From the NCBI GenBank assembly GCA_963823245.1, contig CAWGKQ010000010.1, positions 186,001 through 250,000 on the forward strand: DNA of 64,000 bases. Direction: 5' to 3'. Made by a program: the position numbers and the translations under genes. The notes under the pieces were generated by a model, which saw only the letters and a program-made list of their open reading frames with translations, was not told the DNA's origin and ran no database searches. This DNA is from JAWVFM01 sp963823245 (GTDB taxonomy: Bacteria; Actinomycetota; Thermoleophilia; Solirubrobacterales; 70-9). Shown here in pieces: positions 49,930 through 61,751 of the stretch. The stretch's first letter is position 1, and every line of letters begins with the position of its first letter.

Positions 49930-50000
49930 ATAGATCTGTCACCCCCAGCTATCCCCATCATCAATACATCTGACCCAAGTAGTTAGATCAGGAATTCACA
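49930..50000. other. AT-richer dnaA-dnaN gap, candidate origin unwinding region
   Basis: 71 nt at about half A/T in a 70 percent GC window, with CTATCCCCA (two differences from a DnaA box) and runs such as ATCATCAATACATC and TAGTTAGATC. No cluster of DnaA boxes was found, so assignment as oriC is tentative. Confidence 0.3.
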
Positions 50001-51107
50001 ATGAAGCTTTCCCTCTCCCGTGACGACCTCGTCTCCAGCCTGTCGCTTGTAACGCGAGCGGTTTCCTCCCGCACGACCCTTCCCGCCCTCGGCGGCGTTC
50101 ACCTCGCAGCCGGCGCGGACGGCTTGACGCTTCGTGCCACCGACCTCGAGCTCTCGCTCACGTGCCGGACCAAGGCCTCGATCGACTCGCCCGGGGAAGT
50201 CCTACTCCCGGCTCGCCTCCTCGGCGACGTAGCTCGAAGCCTTCCGGGCGGGTCCGTAGAAGTGGCGCTGCGGCCCGACCAGCGCGACGTCGAGATCGTC
50301 GCCGGCTCCGCTCGCTTTCATCTCAAGACGCTGGCATCGGAGGACTTCCCGAAGTTTCCGCAGCCAGGCGACGAGGTCGTGGTCCTCCCGTCCGCCCCGC
50401 TCGCCGAGACGATCGACCTCGTCGCTCGCGCCGCGTCACGCGACGAGGTGCGCCCGATCCTCACCGGCGTTCTCGTTTCGGGGGAGGGCAACACGCTCAC
50501 GATGGTCGCCACCGACTCCTATCGGCTCAGCGTGAAGCACACGGCGCTCGAGTCGCCGCTCAGCGCGAAGGTCGAGGCGAACGTCCCGGCCAAGGCACTG
50601 CGCGAGCTCGCGCGCGTGATCGGCCAGGAGAATCCCGAAGCGGTCGACCTGTCGCTGGCGCGCAACCAGGTGGTGTGCCGCACCGCCGGCGTGACCATCG
50701 CGTCGCGCCTGATCGAGGGCCAGTTCCCCAGCTGGCGCCAGCTCATCCCTGAATCGTTCGAGCACGAGGTGAGGCTCCCGCGCTCCGAGCTCCTGGACGT
50801 CACCCGGCGGATCGGACAACTCGCGCAGCGGAACGCCCCGCTGCGCCTCGCCTTCTCGGAGGGCGAGCTGACCGTCGCCGCCGAGACTCCAGAGATCGGC
50901 GACGCGAGCGAGGGGATGCCCGCCCCCTACAGCGGCGAGGCGATGGAGATCGCCTTCAACCCCCAGTTCCTCATCGAGGGAATCGAAAGCGTCGCGACCG
51001 AGGAGCTCGTCCTCAAGCTGAGCTCACCGCTTCGCCCGGGACTGCTCCAGGCCTCCGGCAGCGACGAGTTCAGCTATCTGGTCATGCCGATCCGGCTCAA
51101 CGTCTAG
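50001..51107 (+). CDS. dnaN: DNA polymerase III beta subunit (sliding clamp)
   Basis: 368 residues, three clamp folds. MKLSLSRDDLVSSLSLVTRA is the standard start; TLPALGGVHLAA, MVATDSYRLSVKH and the C-terminal YLVMPIRLNV (clamp-binding pocket edge, VMPMRL-like) are present. AGGA lies 7 nt before the ATG. First of dnaN-recF. Confidence 0.96.
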   Translation: MKLSLSRDDLVSSLSLVTRAVSSRTTLPALGGVHLAAGADGLTLRATDLELSLTCRTKASIDSPGEVLLPARLLGDVARSLPGGSVEVALRPDQRDVEIVAGSARFHLKTLASEDFPKFPQPGDEVVVLPSAPLAETIDLVARAASRDEVRPILTGVLVSGEGNTLTMVATDSYRLSVKHTALESPLSAKVEANVPAKALRELARVIGQENPEAVDLSLARNQVVCRTAGVTIASRLIEGQFPSWRQLIPESFEHEVRLPRSELLDVTRRIGQLAQRNAPLRLAFSEGELTVAAETPEIGDASEGMPAPYSGEAMEIAFNPQFLIEGIESVATEELVLKLSSPLRPGLLQASGSDEFSYLVMPIRLNV

Positions 51108-51117
51108 CGGTGATGCC

Positions 51118-52233
51118 GTGGAAGGGCGCGCACCCACCGTCGTCTCCTCGGTCGAGGTCTCCGGCCTGCGAAACCTCACCGCCGCGAGATTCGACCTCTC
51201 CTCGAGCCTGACCCTCGTTCACGGCCCGAACGGCGCCGGAAAGTCGTCGCTGCTCGAGGGCATCTGCCTCGCGCTCACGGGTCGCTCGCCGCGCACGGCC
51301 CGGCGCCGCGAGACGATCGCCTTCGGCTCCGACCTCGCCCGGGCCGAGGCCCTCGTCACCGAAGCCGATGAGCGCTTCCGTTTCCTGTGGTCCGCCGACC
51401 GGTCGGGAGAAGCACGCCACCTACTCGACGGCAAGCCGCTCACCTCGGAAGCGGCGGCTATCCGCCCGTCCCTCGGTGTGTTCGTGCCGGACCGCCTCGA
51501 GCTCATCAAGGGCGGGCCGGGCCCGCGTCGCGCGCGGCTGGACAGGCTTGCGGCGGCCCTGCGGCCGGCGCGGGCGGCGACGCGCGACCGCTACCGCGCA
51601 GCCCTCGCCCAGCGCAACGCGCTCCTCGCAGGCGCGCGCGGCACAGAGCCGGCCGGCCTCGACGCCTGGGATGTCGAGCTCGCCGAGGCGGGCGCCGAGC
51701 TCATGCGCGCCCGGGCCGAGGTCGCGGAGAGCATCTCGGGCGAGTTCACCGCCGCCGCCGAGGACCTGGGCCTCGGCGAGGACGCAATCGTCCGCTACCG
51801 TCCGCGCAGCGCCGCCACCTCGGCGGAGGAGCTCGCGGCGGAGCTCGCCGAGCGCCGCGGCTCCGACCTCGCCCGCGGATGGAGCGGCCACGGGCCCCAC
51901 CTCGACGAGCTCGAGGTGACGATCGGCGGGCGCGCGGCCCGCCGCTACGCGTCGCAGGGCGAACAGCGGGCCGCGCTCCTCGCGCTGCTATTCGCCGAGC
52001 GGCGGGTGCTGCTCGATGCGCGACTGATCCCGCCATTGATGCTCCTCGACGACGTGATGAGCGAGCTCGACCCCGAGCGCCGGCTCCGCCTCGCAAGACG
52101 CCTCCGGGAGGGTGGCGGGCAGGCCCTCGTGACGGCGACGGAGTCAGCGCATGTGCCGGCCGAGATCGACCGCGAAGAGCTCGCGCTTCGCGACGGGCGC
52201 GCCGAACCGCGCGGCCTCAGCGCGGCGGCTTGA
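51118..52233 (+). CDS. recF: DNA replication and repair protein RecF
   Basis: 371 residues, SMC-like ATPase that loads RecA at gaps. VSGLRNLTAARFDL, GPNGAGKSSLLEGICLAL (Walker A), YASQGEQRAALLALLFAER (signature) and PLMLLDDVMSELDPERR (Walker B). GTG start 10 nt after dnaN; an in-frame GTC-TCC start region makes the exact first residue uncertain by about 10. Confidence 0.94.
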   Translation: MEGRAPTVVSSVEVSGLRNLTAARFDLSSSLTLVHGPNGAGKSSLLEGICLALTGRSPRTARRRETIAFGSDLARAEALVTEADERFRFLWSADRSGEARHLLDGKPLTSEAAAIRPSLGVFVPDRLELIKGGPGPRRARLDRLAAALRPARAATRDRYRAALAQRNALLAGARGTEPAGLDAWDVELAEAGAELMRARAEVAESISGEFTAAAEDLGLGEDAIVRYRPRSAATSAEELAAELAERRGSDLARGWSGHGPHLDELEVTIGGRAARRYASQGEQRAALLALLFAERRVLLDARLIPPLMLLDDVMSELDPERRLRLARRLREGGGQALVTATESAHVPAEIDREELALRDGRAEPRGLSAAA

Positions 52234-52535
52234 CGAGGCGGGCCCGCCCCCGCGCGGTCGGCTCGGCTCTCGACGCGCTGAAGAGCCGTACGGCGCCGGC
52301 GACCCCCCTCGCCGCGGTGCAGCTCCACTGGCCCGACGTCGCCGGCCCATCGATCGCGGCCGAGGCCATCCCGGTCGCCGAGCGGGACCGCATCGTCACC
52401 GTGGCCTGCCGCTCCGCGGTGTGGGCTCAGGAGCTCGACCTCATGGCGCCCGAGCTTCTCGATCGCCTGAACCAGCGGCTCGACGGCCCGATCGAGGCCC
52501 TCCGATTCACCGCCGACGCGGCGCGCCACGACTAG
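52230..52535 (+). CDS. DUF721/DciA-like protein
   Basis: 101 residues. LAAVQLHWPDVAGPSIAAEA, then VTVACRSAVWAQELDLMAPE, match the DUF721 core; this family lies between recF and gyrB in actinobacteria, and its DciA branch loads the replicative helicase. TTG start overlaps the recF stop (TTGA), so it is coupled. Confidence 0.85.
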   Translation: MTRRARPRAVGSALDALKSRTAPATPLAAVQLHWPDVAGPSIAAEAIPVAERDRIVTVACRSAVWAQELDLMAPELLDRLNQRLDGPIEALRFTADAARHD

Positions 52536-52662
52536 CGCTAGCAGGGGTGGCTGGGGCGGTGAGGTGACCTTCGCGGTGGTTCCGCGCCCTGCATTCACGT
52601 TTTGTGCACGATTTGCAGGGCTTTTGCTACAACCGCCTCGGTTCGGTGACGGCCGTTCCTGA

Positions 52663-52668
52663 TAGACT
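52663..52668 (+). promoter_or_regulatory. -10-like element upstream of gyrB
   Basis: TAGACT, giving a leader of about 128 nt before the gyrB GTG. The 267-nt interval 52536-52802 has a lower GC stretch (52590-52680) and TTTTGTGCACG, a weak DnaA-box-like word. GAAAGG precedes the start. Confidence 0.4.
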
Positions 52669-52802
52669 TATGTCCACTACCTGAGCACCCCGAGTCGTCT
52701 GCCGCAACGGTCAGAATTCGCGTCAGCCGGTCCGGGGTTTTCTCTGATCGGAGCGGGCAGGCCTGTCGACCAGCGCGTGCCGCCCGCCAGCGAAAGGACT
52801 TA

Positions 52803-55250
<2,448 letters not shown>

Positions 55251-55267
55251 TCGGGGCCGGGTGAGAC

Positions 55268-58200
55268 ATGGAGGCTGGACTCGACGCCCTGACGGGCCGG
55301 ATCGAGGAGCGCGAGCTCACCACCGAGATGCGGTCGTCGTACCTCGATTACGCGATGAGCGTGATCGTGGGACGGGCGCTCCCGGACGCGCGCGACGGCC
55401 TGAAGCCCGTCCACCGCCGCGTGCTCTACGCGATGCACGACCTCGGGCTGCAGCCGAACCGGGCGTACCGCAAGTGCGCGTTCATCGTCGGCGAGGTGAT
55501 GGGCAAGTACCACCCTCACGGCGACACGGCGATCTACGACACGCTCGCCCGGATGGCGCAGGAGTTCTCGCTGCGCAACCCGCTGGTCGACGGCCAGGGC
55601 AACTTCGGCTCGATCGACGACGACCCGCCGGCCGCCATGCGCTACTGCGTCACCGGCGACACGCGCATTGCGACCACCGATGGGACCGTCCGGATCGATT
55701 CGATCGTTCCGGCGGCGACGCCCGACTCGGATCACGATGTCGACCTCGAGGTTCTCGATCGTCGGGGTCGTCCAGTCCACGCTTCGAAGCTTTTCCACTC
55801 GGGTGACCACCCGACGTTGCGCCTCCGCACGGCTCAGGGTCACGAGTTGACTGGCACGCACAACCACCCGGTCCTCTGCCTCGTGGACATGGCCGGTGCG
55901 CCTCTGCTGATGTGGAAGCTGCTGGAGGAGGTCGGCGAGGGCGACCGGGTGCTTATTGCGCGGATGCCGCGCCGCGCGAGCGCACCCCTCAGTATCGACG
56001 AACGTCGCCTCGCGGTGCTGGCCGGCGCCTTCGTTTCCGAAGGCTGGGTGAGCAAGGCCCGTGCGGGCTTCAACAACACCGACAAGGCTTACTTCGACGC
56101 TGTCGTTGACGCGTATGACGCTCTGGTCGGTGGTCGGCGTTACGTCTATACGCGAACGATCAAGTCGGGGAGCCTCCTCCACGAGCTTGACGTCCAGGAT
56201 CTGACCGCCCTTCTCGCCAGCCCGCTCGCGGAGGTCGTCGGGGCGGCTAGGGACAAGCGCGTGCCGGAATTCATTTGGAGAGGCTCGACAGAGTCGAAGC
56301 GGGCGTTCCTCCGCTCTCTGTTCCACGGAGACGGCTCCTCATCGCTGCTGCCGCGCAACACGATCCAGGTTTCGTACTCCACCTACAGCGAGGGGCTGGC
56401 GAAGGACGTCCAGCTTCTCTTGCTCGAGTTTGGCATTGTCTCCCGCCTCTGCGCCTACGCGAGGGGCGAGCACAAGGCCGTCATCACGAATCGCCGCGAC
56501 GCCCGCATCTTCGCCAAGGAGCTCGGCTTTCTTGGAGCGAAGCAGGAGAAGCTCGAGCGGGAGCTGGCAGCGATTCCCGAGAGCAGCCGCGCGCTGAGCC
56601 GAGACTTCACCCCCTTCGTCGCCGACTACATCCGCTCGGAGAATGAATCGCGCTGGACTGATCGCGACTGGCTTACGCGCCACAACGTCGACCGCATCGA
56701 GCGCTGGGAGCAGGGTGGCACGGCGATCCTAGAGCGGATCCAATCCGACGAAGTTCGACGTGTCGTCGAGCCGTTGATGACGGGCGACTACTTCTACGCC
56801 GACGTCGCGTCGGTGGAGGCCGCGGGGGTGACGTCGGTCTACTCCCTCCGCGTCGATTCCGACGATCACTCCTTCCTCACCAACGGGTTCGTCAGCCACA
56901 ACACCGAGGCGCGACTCTCCCGCCTCGCGACCGAGATGCTGCGGGACATCGAGGCCGAGACCGTCGACTTCGGCCCCAACTACGACGAGTCCCAGCAGGA
57001 GCCGCTTGTGCTGCCGGCACGGTTCCCGAATCTGCTCGTCAACGGGGCGGCCGGGATCGCGGTGGGGATGGCGACCAACATCCCGCCGCACAACCTGCGC
57101 GAGACCGTCGGTGCCGTCAAGGCCTATATCGAGAACCCCGACATCGACCTGGCCGGCCTGATGGAGCACGTGAAGGGCCCCGACTTCCCGGGCGGCGGCC
57201 TCATGAGCATGGAGGGCATCCGGGACGCGTACGCATCCGGCCGCGCCTCGGTAAAGGTCCGCGGCCGCGCGCACGTCGAGCCCCTGAAGGGCGGCAAGGA
57301 GGCGATCATCGTCTCCGAGCTGCCGTTCATGGTCAAGAAGGGCGGCGACGGCGGGCTGATCACGAAGATCGCCGACCTCGTCCGCGAGAAGAAGATCACC
57401 GGCATCTCGGACCTGCGGGATGAGTCCGACCGCTCCGGCATGCGCCTCGTCATCGAGCTCAAGCGCGGCGGCGATCCGGCCGCGGTGGTGCTGAACCAGC
57501 TCTACAAGCACACCGCGATGCAGACCTCGTTCGGCGTCAACATGGTGGCGCTCGTCGACGGCGTGCCGCGCACGCTGAGCCTCAAGGAGTGCATCCAGCA
57601 CTACGTCGGCCACCAGCGCGAGGTCATCGTGCGCCGCACCCAGCACGAGCTGCGCCGGGCGGAGGCGCGCGCTCACGTCCTCGAGGGCCTACTCATCGCG
57701 CTCGACAACCTCGACGCGGTGATCGCCCTGATCCGCGGCTCCGCCGACCCCGACGAGGCCCGCGCGGGCCTGATCGAGAGGTTCGAGCTCAGCGACACCC
57801 AGGCGCAGGCGATCCTTGACATGCGCCTGCAGCGACTGACAGCGCTCGAGTCCGGCAAGGTCCGCGAGGAGCACGCCGAGCTCATGAAGACGATCGCGGA
57901 GCTGCGGGCGATCCTCGGCGACCCGGCGCGCATCGACGCCCTGATCACTGAGGAGATCGGCGAGATCGGCGAGCGATACGGCGACGAGCGGCGCACCGAG
58001 ATCACCCACTTCGAGGGCGACATGAACGTCGAGGACATCATCGCCGACCAGCAGATGGTGATCTCGATCACGCATTCCGGCTACGCGAAGCGCCTCCCGC
58101 TCGTGACCTACCGCCAGCAGCGCCGTGGGGGCCTGGGGGTCACGGGCATGGACATGAAGGAGGACGACTACATCGAGCACCTCCACATCTGCTCGACCCA

Positions 58201-59053
58201 CGACTTCCTGCTCTTCTTCACCAATCGCGGGAAGGTCTACCGCCTGAAGGTGTACGAGCTACCCGAGGGCTCGAGGACGTCGAAGGGCCGGGCCCTCATC
58301 AACGTGCTGCCGCTGCGCGAGGGCGAGAGGGTCATGGCGGTGAAGCCCACGCGCGACTTCAGCGAGGGCGAGTATCTCGTCTTCGCCACCGCCAAGGGAC
58401 TCGTCAAGAAGACGAAGTTCACCGACTACAACACGAAGATCAAGGCCGACGGGATCATCGCCATCAAGGTCCGTGACGGCGACGAGCTCGTCCAGGTGCG
58501 GCTCACCTCGGGCGACGACGACATCCTTCTCGTCTCGAAGTCCGGGCACGCCTCGCGGTTCAGCGAAAAGGCCGTGCGGGCGATGGGCCGTGACACCTCG
58601 GGCATCAAGGGCATGAACGTGACGGGCAAGATCGGCCGTGAGGCGAACCGGGTGCTGGCGATGGACATTGCCCGCGACGAGTCGGAGCTCTTCGTCGTCA
58701 CCGAGAATGGCTACGGCAAGCGCACGTCGGTTTCCGAATATCCGGTGAAGGGCCGCGGCACGAAGGGCGTGCTCACCGCGAAGCTGACCGAGAAGAAGGG
58801 CGGCCTCGCCGGTGCGCTCATCGTCCGCGAGCACCAGGACCTGCTGTTCATCTCGCAGAACGGGATGGTCCAGCGCACCCAGGCGGGTGGCATCTCACAG
58901 ATGGGCCGCGCGACGCAGGGCGTGAAGGTCATGAACATCCGCGACGACGACCGGTTGGTCGCGGTGGCGCTGGTCGTGGAGTCCGGCGGCGCGGTGGGCA
59001 CCGAGGCGCCCCCCTCGCCTGAGCTCGACGGCGTCGACGGCGCCGCCGGCTGA
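55268..59053 (+). CDS. gyrA: DNA gyrase subunit A, precursor containing an intein
   Basis: 1261-residue precursor; exteins total 842. The N-extein has SYLDYAMSVIVGRALPDARD, GLKPVHRRVLYAM and the quinolone-region KYHPHGDTAIYDTLARMAQ (Ala at the Ser position common in mycobacteria is Asp-Thr here; not interpreted further), ending AAMRY with catalytic Tyr126. The C-extein resumes TEARLSRLATEML, then the coiled-coil gate and a beta-pinwheel with the GyrA box QRRGGLG. GyrA cuts and rejoins both strands during supercoiling; because the intein follows Tyr126 directly, unspliced protein should be inactive. Confidence 0.96.
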   Translation: MEAGLDALTGRIEERELTTEMRSSYLDYAMSVIVGRALPDARDGLKPVHRRVLYAMHDLGLQPNRAYRKCAFIVGEVMGKYHPHGDTAIYDTLARMAQEFSLRNPLVDGQGNFGSIDDDPPAAMRYCVTGDTRIATTDGTVRIDSIVPAATPDSDHDVDLEVLDRRGRPVHASKLFHSGDHPTLRLRTAQGHELTGTHNHPVLCLVDMAGAPLLMWKLLEEVGEGDRVLIARMPRRASAPLSIDERRLAVLAGAFVSEGWVSKARAGFNNTDKAYFDAVVDAYDALVGGRRYVYTRTIKSGSLLHELDVQDLTALLASPLAEVVGAARDKRVPEFIWRGSTESKRAFLRSLFHGDGSSSLLPRNTIQVSYSTYSEGLAKDVQLLLLEFGIVSRLCAYARGEHKAVITNRRDARIFAKELGFLGAKQEKLERELAAIPESSRALSRDFTPFVADYIRSENESRWTDRDWLTRHNVDRIERWEQGGTAILERIQSDEVRRVVEPLMTGDYFYADVASVEAAGVTSVYSLRVDSDDHSFLTNGFVSHNTEARLSRLATEMLRDIEAETVDFGPNYDESQQEPLVLPARFPNLLVNGAAGIAVGMATNIPPHNLRETVGAVKAYIENPDIDLAGLMEHVKGPDFPGGGLMSMEGIRDAYASGRASVKVRGRAHVEPLKGGKEAIIVSELPFMVKKGGDGGLITKIADLVREKKITGISDLRDESDRSGMRLVIELKRGGDPAAVVLNQLYKHTAMQTSFGVNMVALVDGVPRTLSLKECIQHYVGHQREVIVRRTQHELRRAEARAHVLEGLLIALDNLDAVIALIRGSADPDEARAGLIERFELSDTQAQAILDMRLQRLTALESGKVREEHAELMKTIAELRAILGDPARIDALITEEIGEIGERYGDERRTEITHFEGDMNVEDIIADQQMVISITHSGYAKRLPLVTYRQQRRGGLGVTGMDMKEDDYIEHLHICSTHDFLLFFTNRGKVYRLKVYELPEGSRTSKGRALINVLPLREGERVMAVKPTRDFSEGEYLVFATAKGLVKKTKFTDYNTKIKADGIIAIKVRDGDELVQVRLTSGDDDILLVSKSGHASRFSEKAVRAMGRDTSGIKGMNVTGKIGREANRVLAMDIARDESELFVVTENGYGKRTSVSEYPVKGRGTKGVLTAKLTEKKGGLAGALIVREHQDLLFISQNGMVQRTQAGGISQMGRATQGVKVMNIRDDDRLVAVALVVESGGAVGTEAPPSPELDGVDGAAG
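55646..56902 (+). mobile_element. Intein (419 aa) with LAGLIDADG endonuclease, in gyrA
   Basis: Precursor residues 127-545. Cys127 opens block A (CVTGDTRIATTDG); block B is HELTGTHNHPV; block F is VYSLRVDSDDHSFLTNGFV and the end is SHN followed by Thr546. Endonuclease motifs are LAGAFVSEGW (251-260) and FLRSLFHGDG (347-356). The insertion point (RY/T) is the same as in mycobacterial GyrA inteins, but this one keeps a full-size endonuclease. Codon third positions have more T than the exteins. Confidence 0.95.
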
Positions 59054-59059
59054 CGAGCC

Positions 59060-59647
59060 TCAGGCAGCCGCCAGGTACGGCTCCCAGGCCATCGGGACCG
59101 TGGGGCTCGCGATGCGGATGAAGATGGTCGGGCCCGGCGCCTTCGGCCGGTTGCGCGGGTGCATCGAGACCTCGCGCGGGAGCCGGTTGCCCTTCTTGCG
59201 GTTGCACGGCGCGCAGGAGGCGACGATGTTCTCCCACACCGACTGACCGCCCCGGCTCCTCGGGATCACGTGGTCGACGGTGAGGCCGGCGTGCGCCTCG
59301 CGCCCGCAGTACTGGCACGTCCAGGCGTCGCGGGCCAGGACTGCCTTGCGGGTGATCTTGCGTCGATGTACATCGCGGGGGATGCGCACGTAGCGGACCA
59401 GCCGGATGACGCACGGCCGGACGAAGACCAGGCGCTCCGAATGGAGCGCCCCAGCGCCCTCCTCGAGCACCTCGGCGCGCGACTTGAGCACCAGCACCGC
59501 CGCGCGCCTGACCGTGCAGACGTTGATCGGCTCGTGGCTTGCGTTGAGGACGAGAACGCGGCCGGACGCGGCGGCCGACCGCCGCACTACCTCGGGGTCG
59601 CCGTCGGTGTCCCGCACACCCCGTTCCGCTACGGCGAGGCTCGCCAT
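59060..59647 (-). CDS. HNH endonuclease-family protein
   Basis: 195 residues. A CxxC (CQYCG), the catalytic LTVDHVIPRSRGGQ with Asp-His, NIVASCAPCN with the second Cys pair and Asn, and KKGNR: a complete zinc-bound HNH fold. The N-terminal half (RVLVLNASHEPINVCTVRRA) is common to a widespread actinobacterial group of unknown role. TATCCT lies 9 nt before the ATG. Convergent with gyrA. Confidence 0.88.
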   Translation of the reverse strand: MASLAVAERGVRDTDGDPEVVRRSAAASGRVLVLNASHEPINVCTVRRAAVLVLKSRAEVLEEGAGALHSERLVFVRPCVIRLVRYVRIPRDVHRRKITRKAVLARDAWTCQYCGREAHAGLTVDHVIPRSRGGQSVWENIVASCAPCNRKKGNRLPREVSMHPRNRPKAPGPTIFIRIASPTVPMAWEPYLAAA

Positions 59648-59697
59648 GGTGCGGAAAGGATACGGATTGCGTCCGGCGGCTCCGCGCGCCGGCCGAC

Positions 59698-60552
59698 TCA
59701 GCCGGAACGGAGACCGAGCTCGCCGATCGGGTAGCTCCCCAGGATCCGAACCGATTCGGCCTTGCCGCGCAGGCCGTCGATCGCCTCCGCCACCACGGCA
59801 TCGCTCTCGCGGCCCTCCAGGTCGACGAAGAACATGTACCGGCCGAGTCCCTGGCGGAGCGGCCGCGACTCGATCCGCGTCAGGTTCACCGAGCGCCGGG
59901 AGAACTCGGTGAGCGCCTCCACGAGCGCGCCTGGGTGGTCCTGGCCGAGCTCCGCGAACACGAGCGTCGTCCGCCAGTCGCCGGAGCCGTCGATGGCGGC
60001 CGCGTCCGGGGCGATCCAGATGAACCTGGTTACGTTGCCCGCCTCGTCCTCGATTTCGCTGCGGAGGACCTCGCAGCCGTAGAGGTCGGCGGCCGACGCC
60101 GCGCCGATCGCGGCCCACGGCTCGGAGGTGAGGCCCACGCTGCGGATGGCTTCCGCGCTCGAGGTCGTCGCGATCACCTCCGCCCCAGGAACCTCGGTGC
60201 GCAGAAAGCGCGCGCACTGCGCGAGCACCTGGGGATGCGAGAGCACGCGCTCGATCGCGCCGAGCTCGATCGCGTCTCGCGCCACGAGGCTGTGCCGGAT
60301 CGGCTGATCGTGCTCGCCGGCGATCGTCACTCCCTCGACGTCGAATGCCAGCGCGTCGAGGGTGGGACGGACGGAGCCCTCGATGGAGTTCTCGAACGGG
60401 ACCAGCGCCAGGTCGGCGGCGCCCTCGGCGACGGCCGAGATCGCCGCGTGGACCGTCTCCAGCGGCACCCGCTCCACGTCGCGTCCCGCCGCCGCGGCTT
60501 GGACCGCATCGTCGGAGAAGGTTCCGGCTGGGCCGAGGTAGGCGACCTTCAT
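59698..60552 (-). CDS. pheA: Prephenate dehydratase
   Basis: 284 residues; makes phenylpyruvate for phenylalanine. VAYLGPAGTFSDDAV start, VPFENSIEGSVRPTLD, and NVTRFIWIA (the TRF catalytic motif), followed by an ACT regulatory domain with GALVEALTEFSRRSVNLTRI and ESRPL, which binds phenylalanine. No chorismate mutase domain. It is the normal monofunctional actinobacterial form. Confidence 0.93.
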   Translation of the reverse strand: MKVAYLGPAGTFSDDAVQAAAAGRDVERVPLETVHAAISAVAEGAADLALVPFENSIEGSVRPTLDALAFDVEGVTIAGEHDQPIRHSLVARDAIELGAIERVLSHPQVLAQCARFLRTEVPGAEVIATTSSAEAIRSVGLTSEPWAAIGAASAADLYGCEVLRSEIEDEAGNVTRFIWIAPDAAAIDGSGDWRTTLVFAELGQDHPGALVEALTEFSRRSVNLTRIESRPLRQGLGRYMFFVDLEGRESDAVVAEAIDGLRGKAESVRILGSYPIGELGLRSG

Positions 60553-60574
60553 GGGTGCGAACGGTATCCGGCGC

Positions 60575-61633
60575 CTACGCGAAGGTGATGTTGTAGGTGG
60601 CGTTGTTGTTGGTGGTGACGTGCTCGCCGACGACGGGCGCGACCTTTACCTGGATCGTCAGCGCGGCTCCGCTCGGAACGGATCCAAGCGCCACGTCAGC
60701 CGTCCCCGTTCCCCCGGCCGCGATGCTGCCGATCGTCGTCTGCTTGCTCTTGGTCGCGCCCCCGCCGGAGACCTTGACGCTCACCTGGAGGTTGCGCTCG
60801 GTCGAGTCGCCCTGGTTCTGGACGGCGATGGCGAGGGTGTTCGGCGGAGCGGACGTGACAGCCGTGGTCCCGTTAGGCGTCAGCGTCGAGCCGTTGAGGG
60901 TCGCCGTCGAGATCCCGGTTCCGTGCACGCCGCTGACGGAGCCACCGCCACCTCCGCCGGAGACCCCGATGCCGGAGAGGATCCCCGCGATCGTCGTCAC
61001 GTCGAGCCACTTGGTCTGGGGATCGGGGAGAAATTGGCTCGAGGGCGCGTGCTCCGAGATCCCCTGGTCGCCGAGCGCGTTGTCGATCTCGCTCTGGGCA
61101 CGGGCGTAGACAACATCGCTGGCCAGCAGCTGCTTCATCTGCGCGACGACATGCTTCGCGGTCGTCTCCCCGGACCCGCCGCCGGCGAGCTCGTCGGCGA
61201 TCCCGTTGAGCGCGTTGGCGCGGAAGTCGTAGGCGAGCGCGAGATCGGCGTGCGCGGCGCCCAGCTCATCGGGCGTCGAGAGCTCCTGGGCGCGGGCCGA
61301 GAGGGAGGAGGCGGTCCCGGCGTCGGTCTTGAGCTCGGTCTGGAAGGTGAGCTTCGAGCCGGACGGGTTCTCGAGGTGCTGGAAGAACCCCTTCGAGAGC
61401 TGGTCCGTCTGCGCGACGAGCGACTTCAGGTCGGCGTCGAAGTTCTCGAAGCTTCGCATCTTTCGCGCGTCAAGGCACCCCTTCACGCCCAGCACGATCA
61501 GGATCAGCACGACGAGCCCGATGACGGCCGCGACGCCGCGCCGCGCCATGACCTGGCGGTGGCGCTCGGCCGGGTCTCTGCGCGCGGGCCGGGATCGGCG
61601 TGCGGCGTAGGGTGATTCGTCGTCGATGGCCAT
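60575..61633 (-). CDS. Membrane-anchored protein with C-terminal CARDB-like domain
   Basis: About 352 residues. A basic cytosolic N-terminus (about 1-32) leads to one helix (GVAAVIGLVVLILIVLGVKG), then an all-alpha external region (about 60-210) and a Gly/Ser linker. The end is a beta-sandwich (about 255-352): NTLAIAVQNQGDSTERNLQV, GTADVALGS and VTTNNNATYNITF fit a CARDB adhesion-type fold. TAATACT (61679-61673) upstream may be the -10. It is divergent from the kinase gene; the shared 118 nt show nothing else. Confidence 0.7.
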   Translation of the reverse strand: MAIDDESPYAARRSRPARRDPAERHRQVMARRGVAAVIGLVVLILIVLGVKGCLDARKMRSFENFDADLKSLVAQTDQLSKGFFQHLENPSGSKLTFQTELKTDAGTASSLSARAQELSTPDELGAAHADLALAYDFRANALNGIADELAGGGSGETTAKHVVAQMKQLLASDVVYARAQSEIDNALGDQGISEHAPSSQFLPDPQTKWLDVTTIAGILSGIGVSGGGGGGSVSGVHGTGISTATLNGSTLTPNGTTAVTSAPPNTLAIAVQNQGDSTERNLQVSVKVSGGGATKSKQTTIGSIAAGGTGTADVALGSVPSGAALTIQVKVAPVVGEHVTTNNNATYNITFA

Positions 61634-61751
61634 CGTCGAAAGCGCCCGATTGCAGGCGCCTTTCGTGCCGAGAGTATTACCGCTGGAGTACCTGGGACCT
61701 GACCCCCCGCTTGCGGGCAGGAGCGCGCCCACCGGCGGCGAACCGTGAAGG

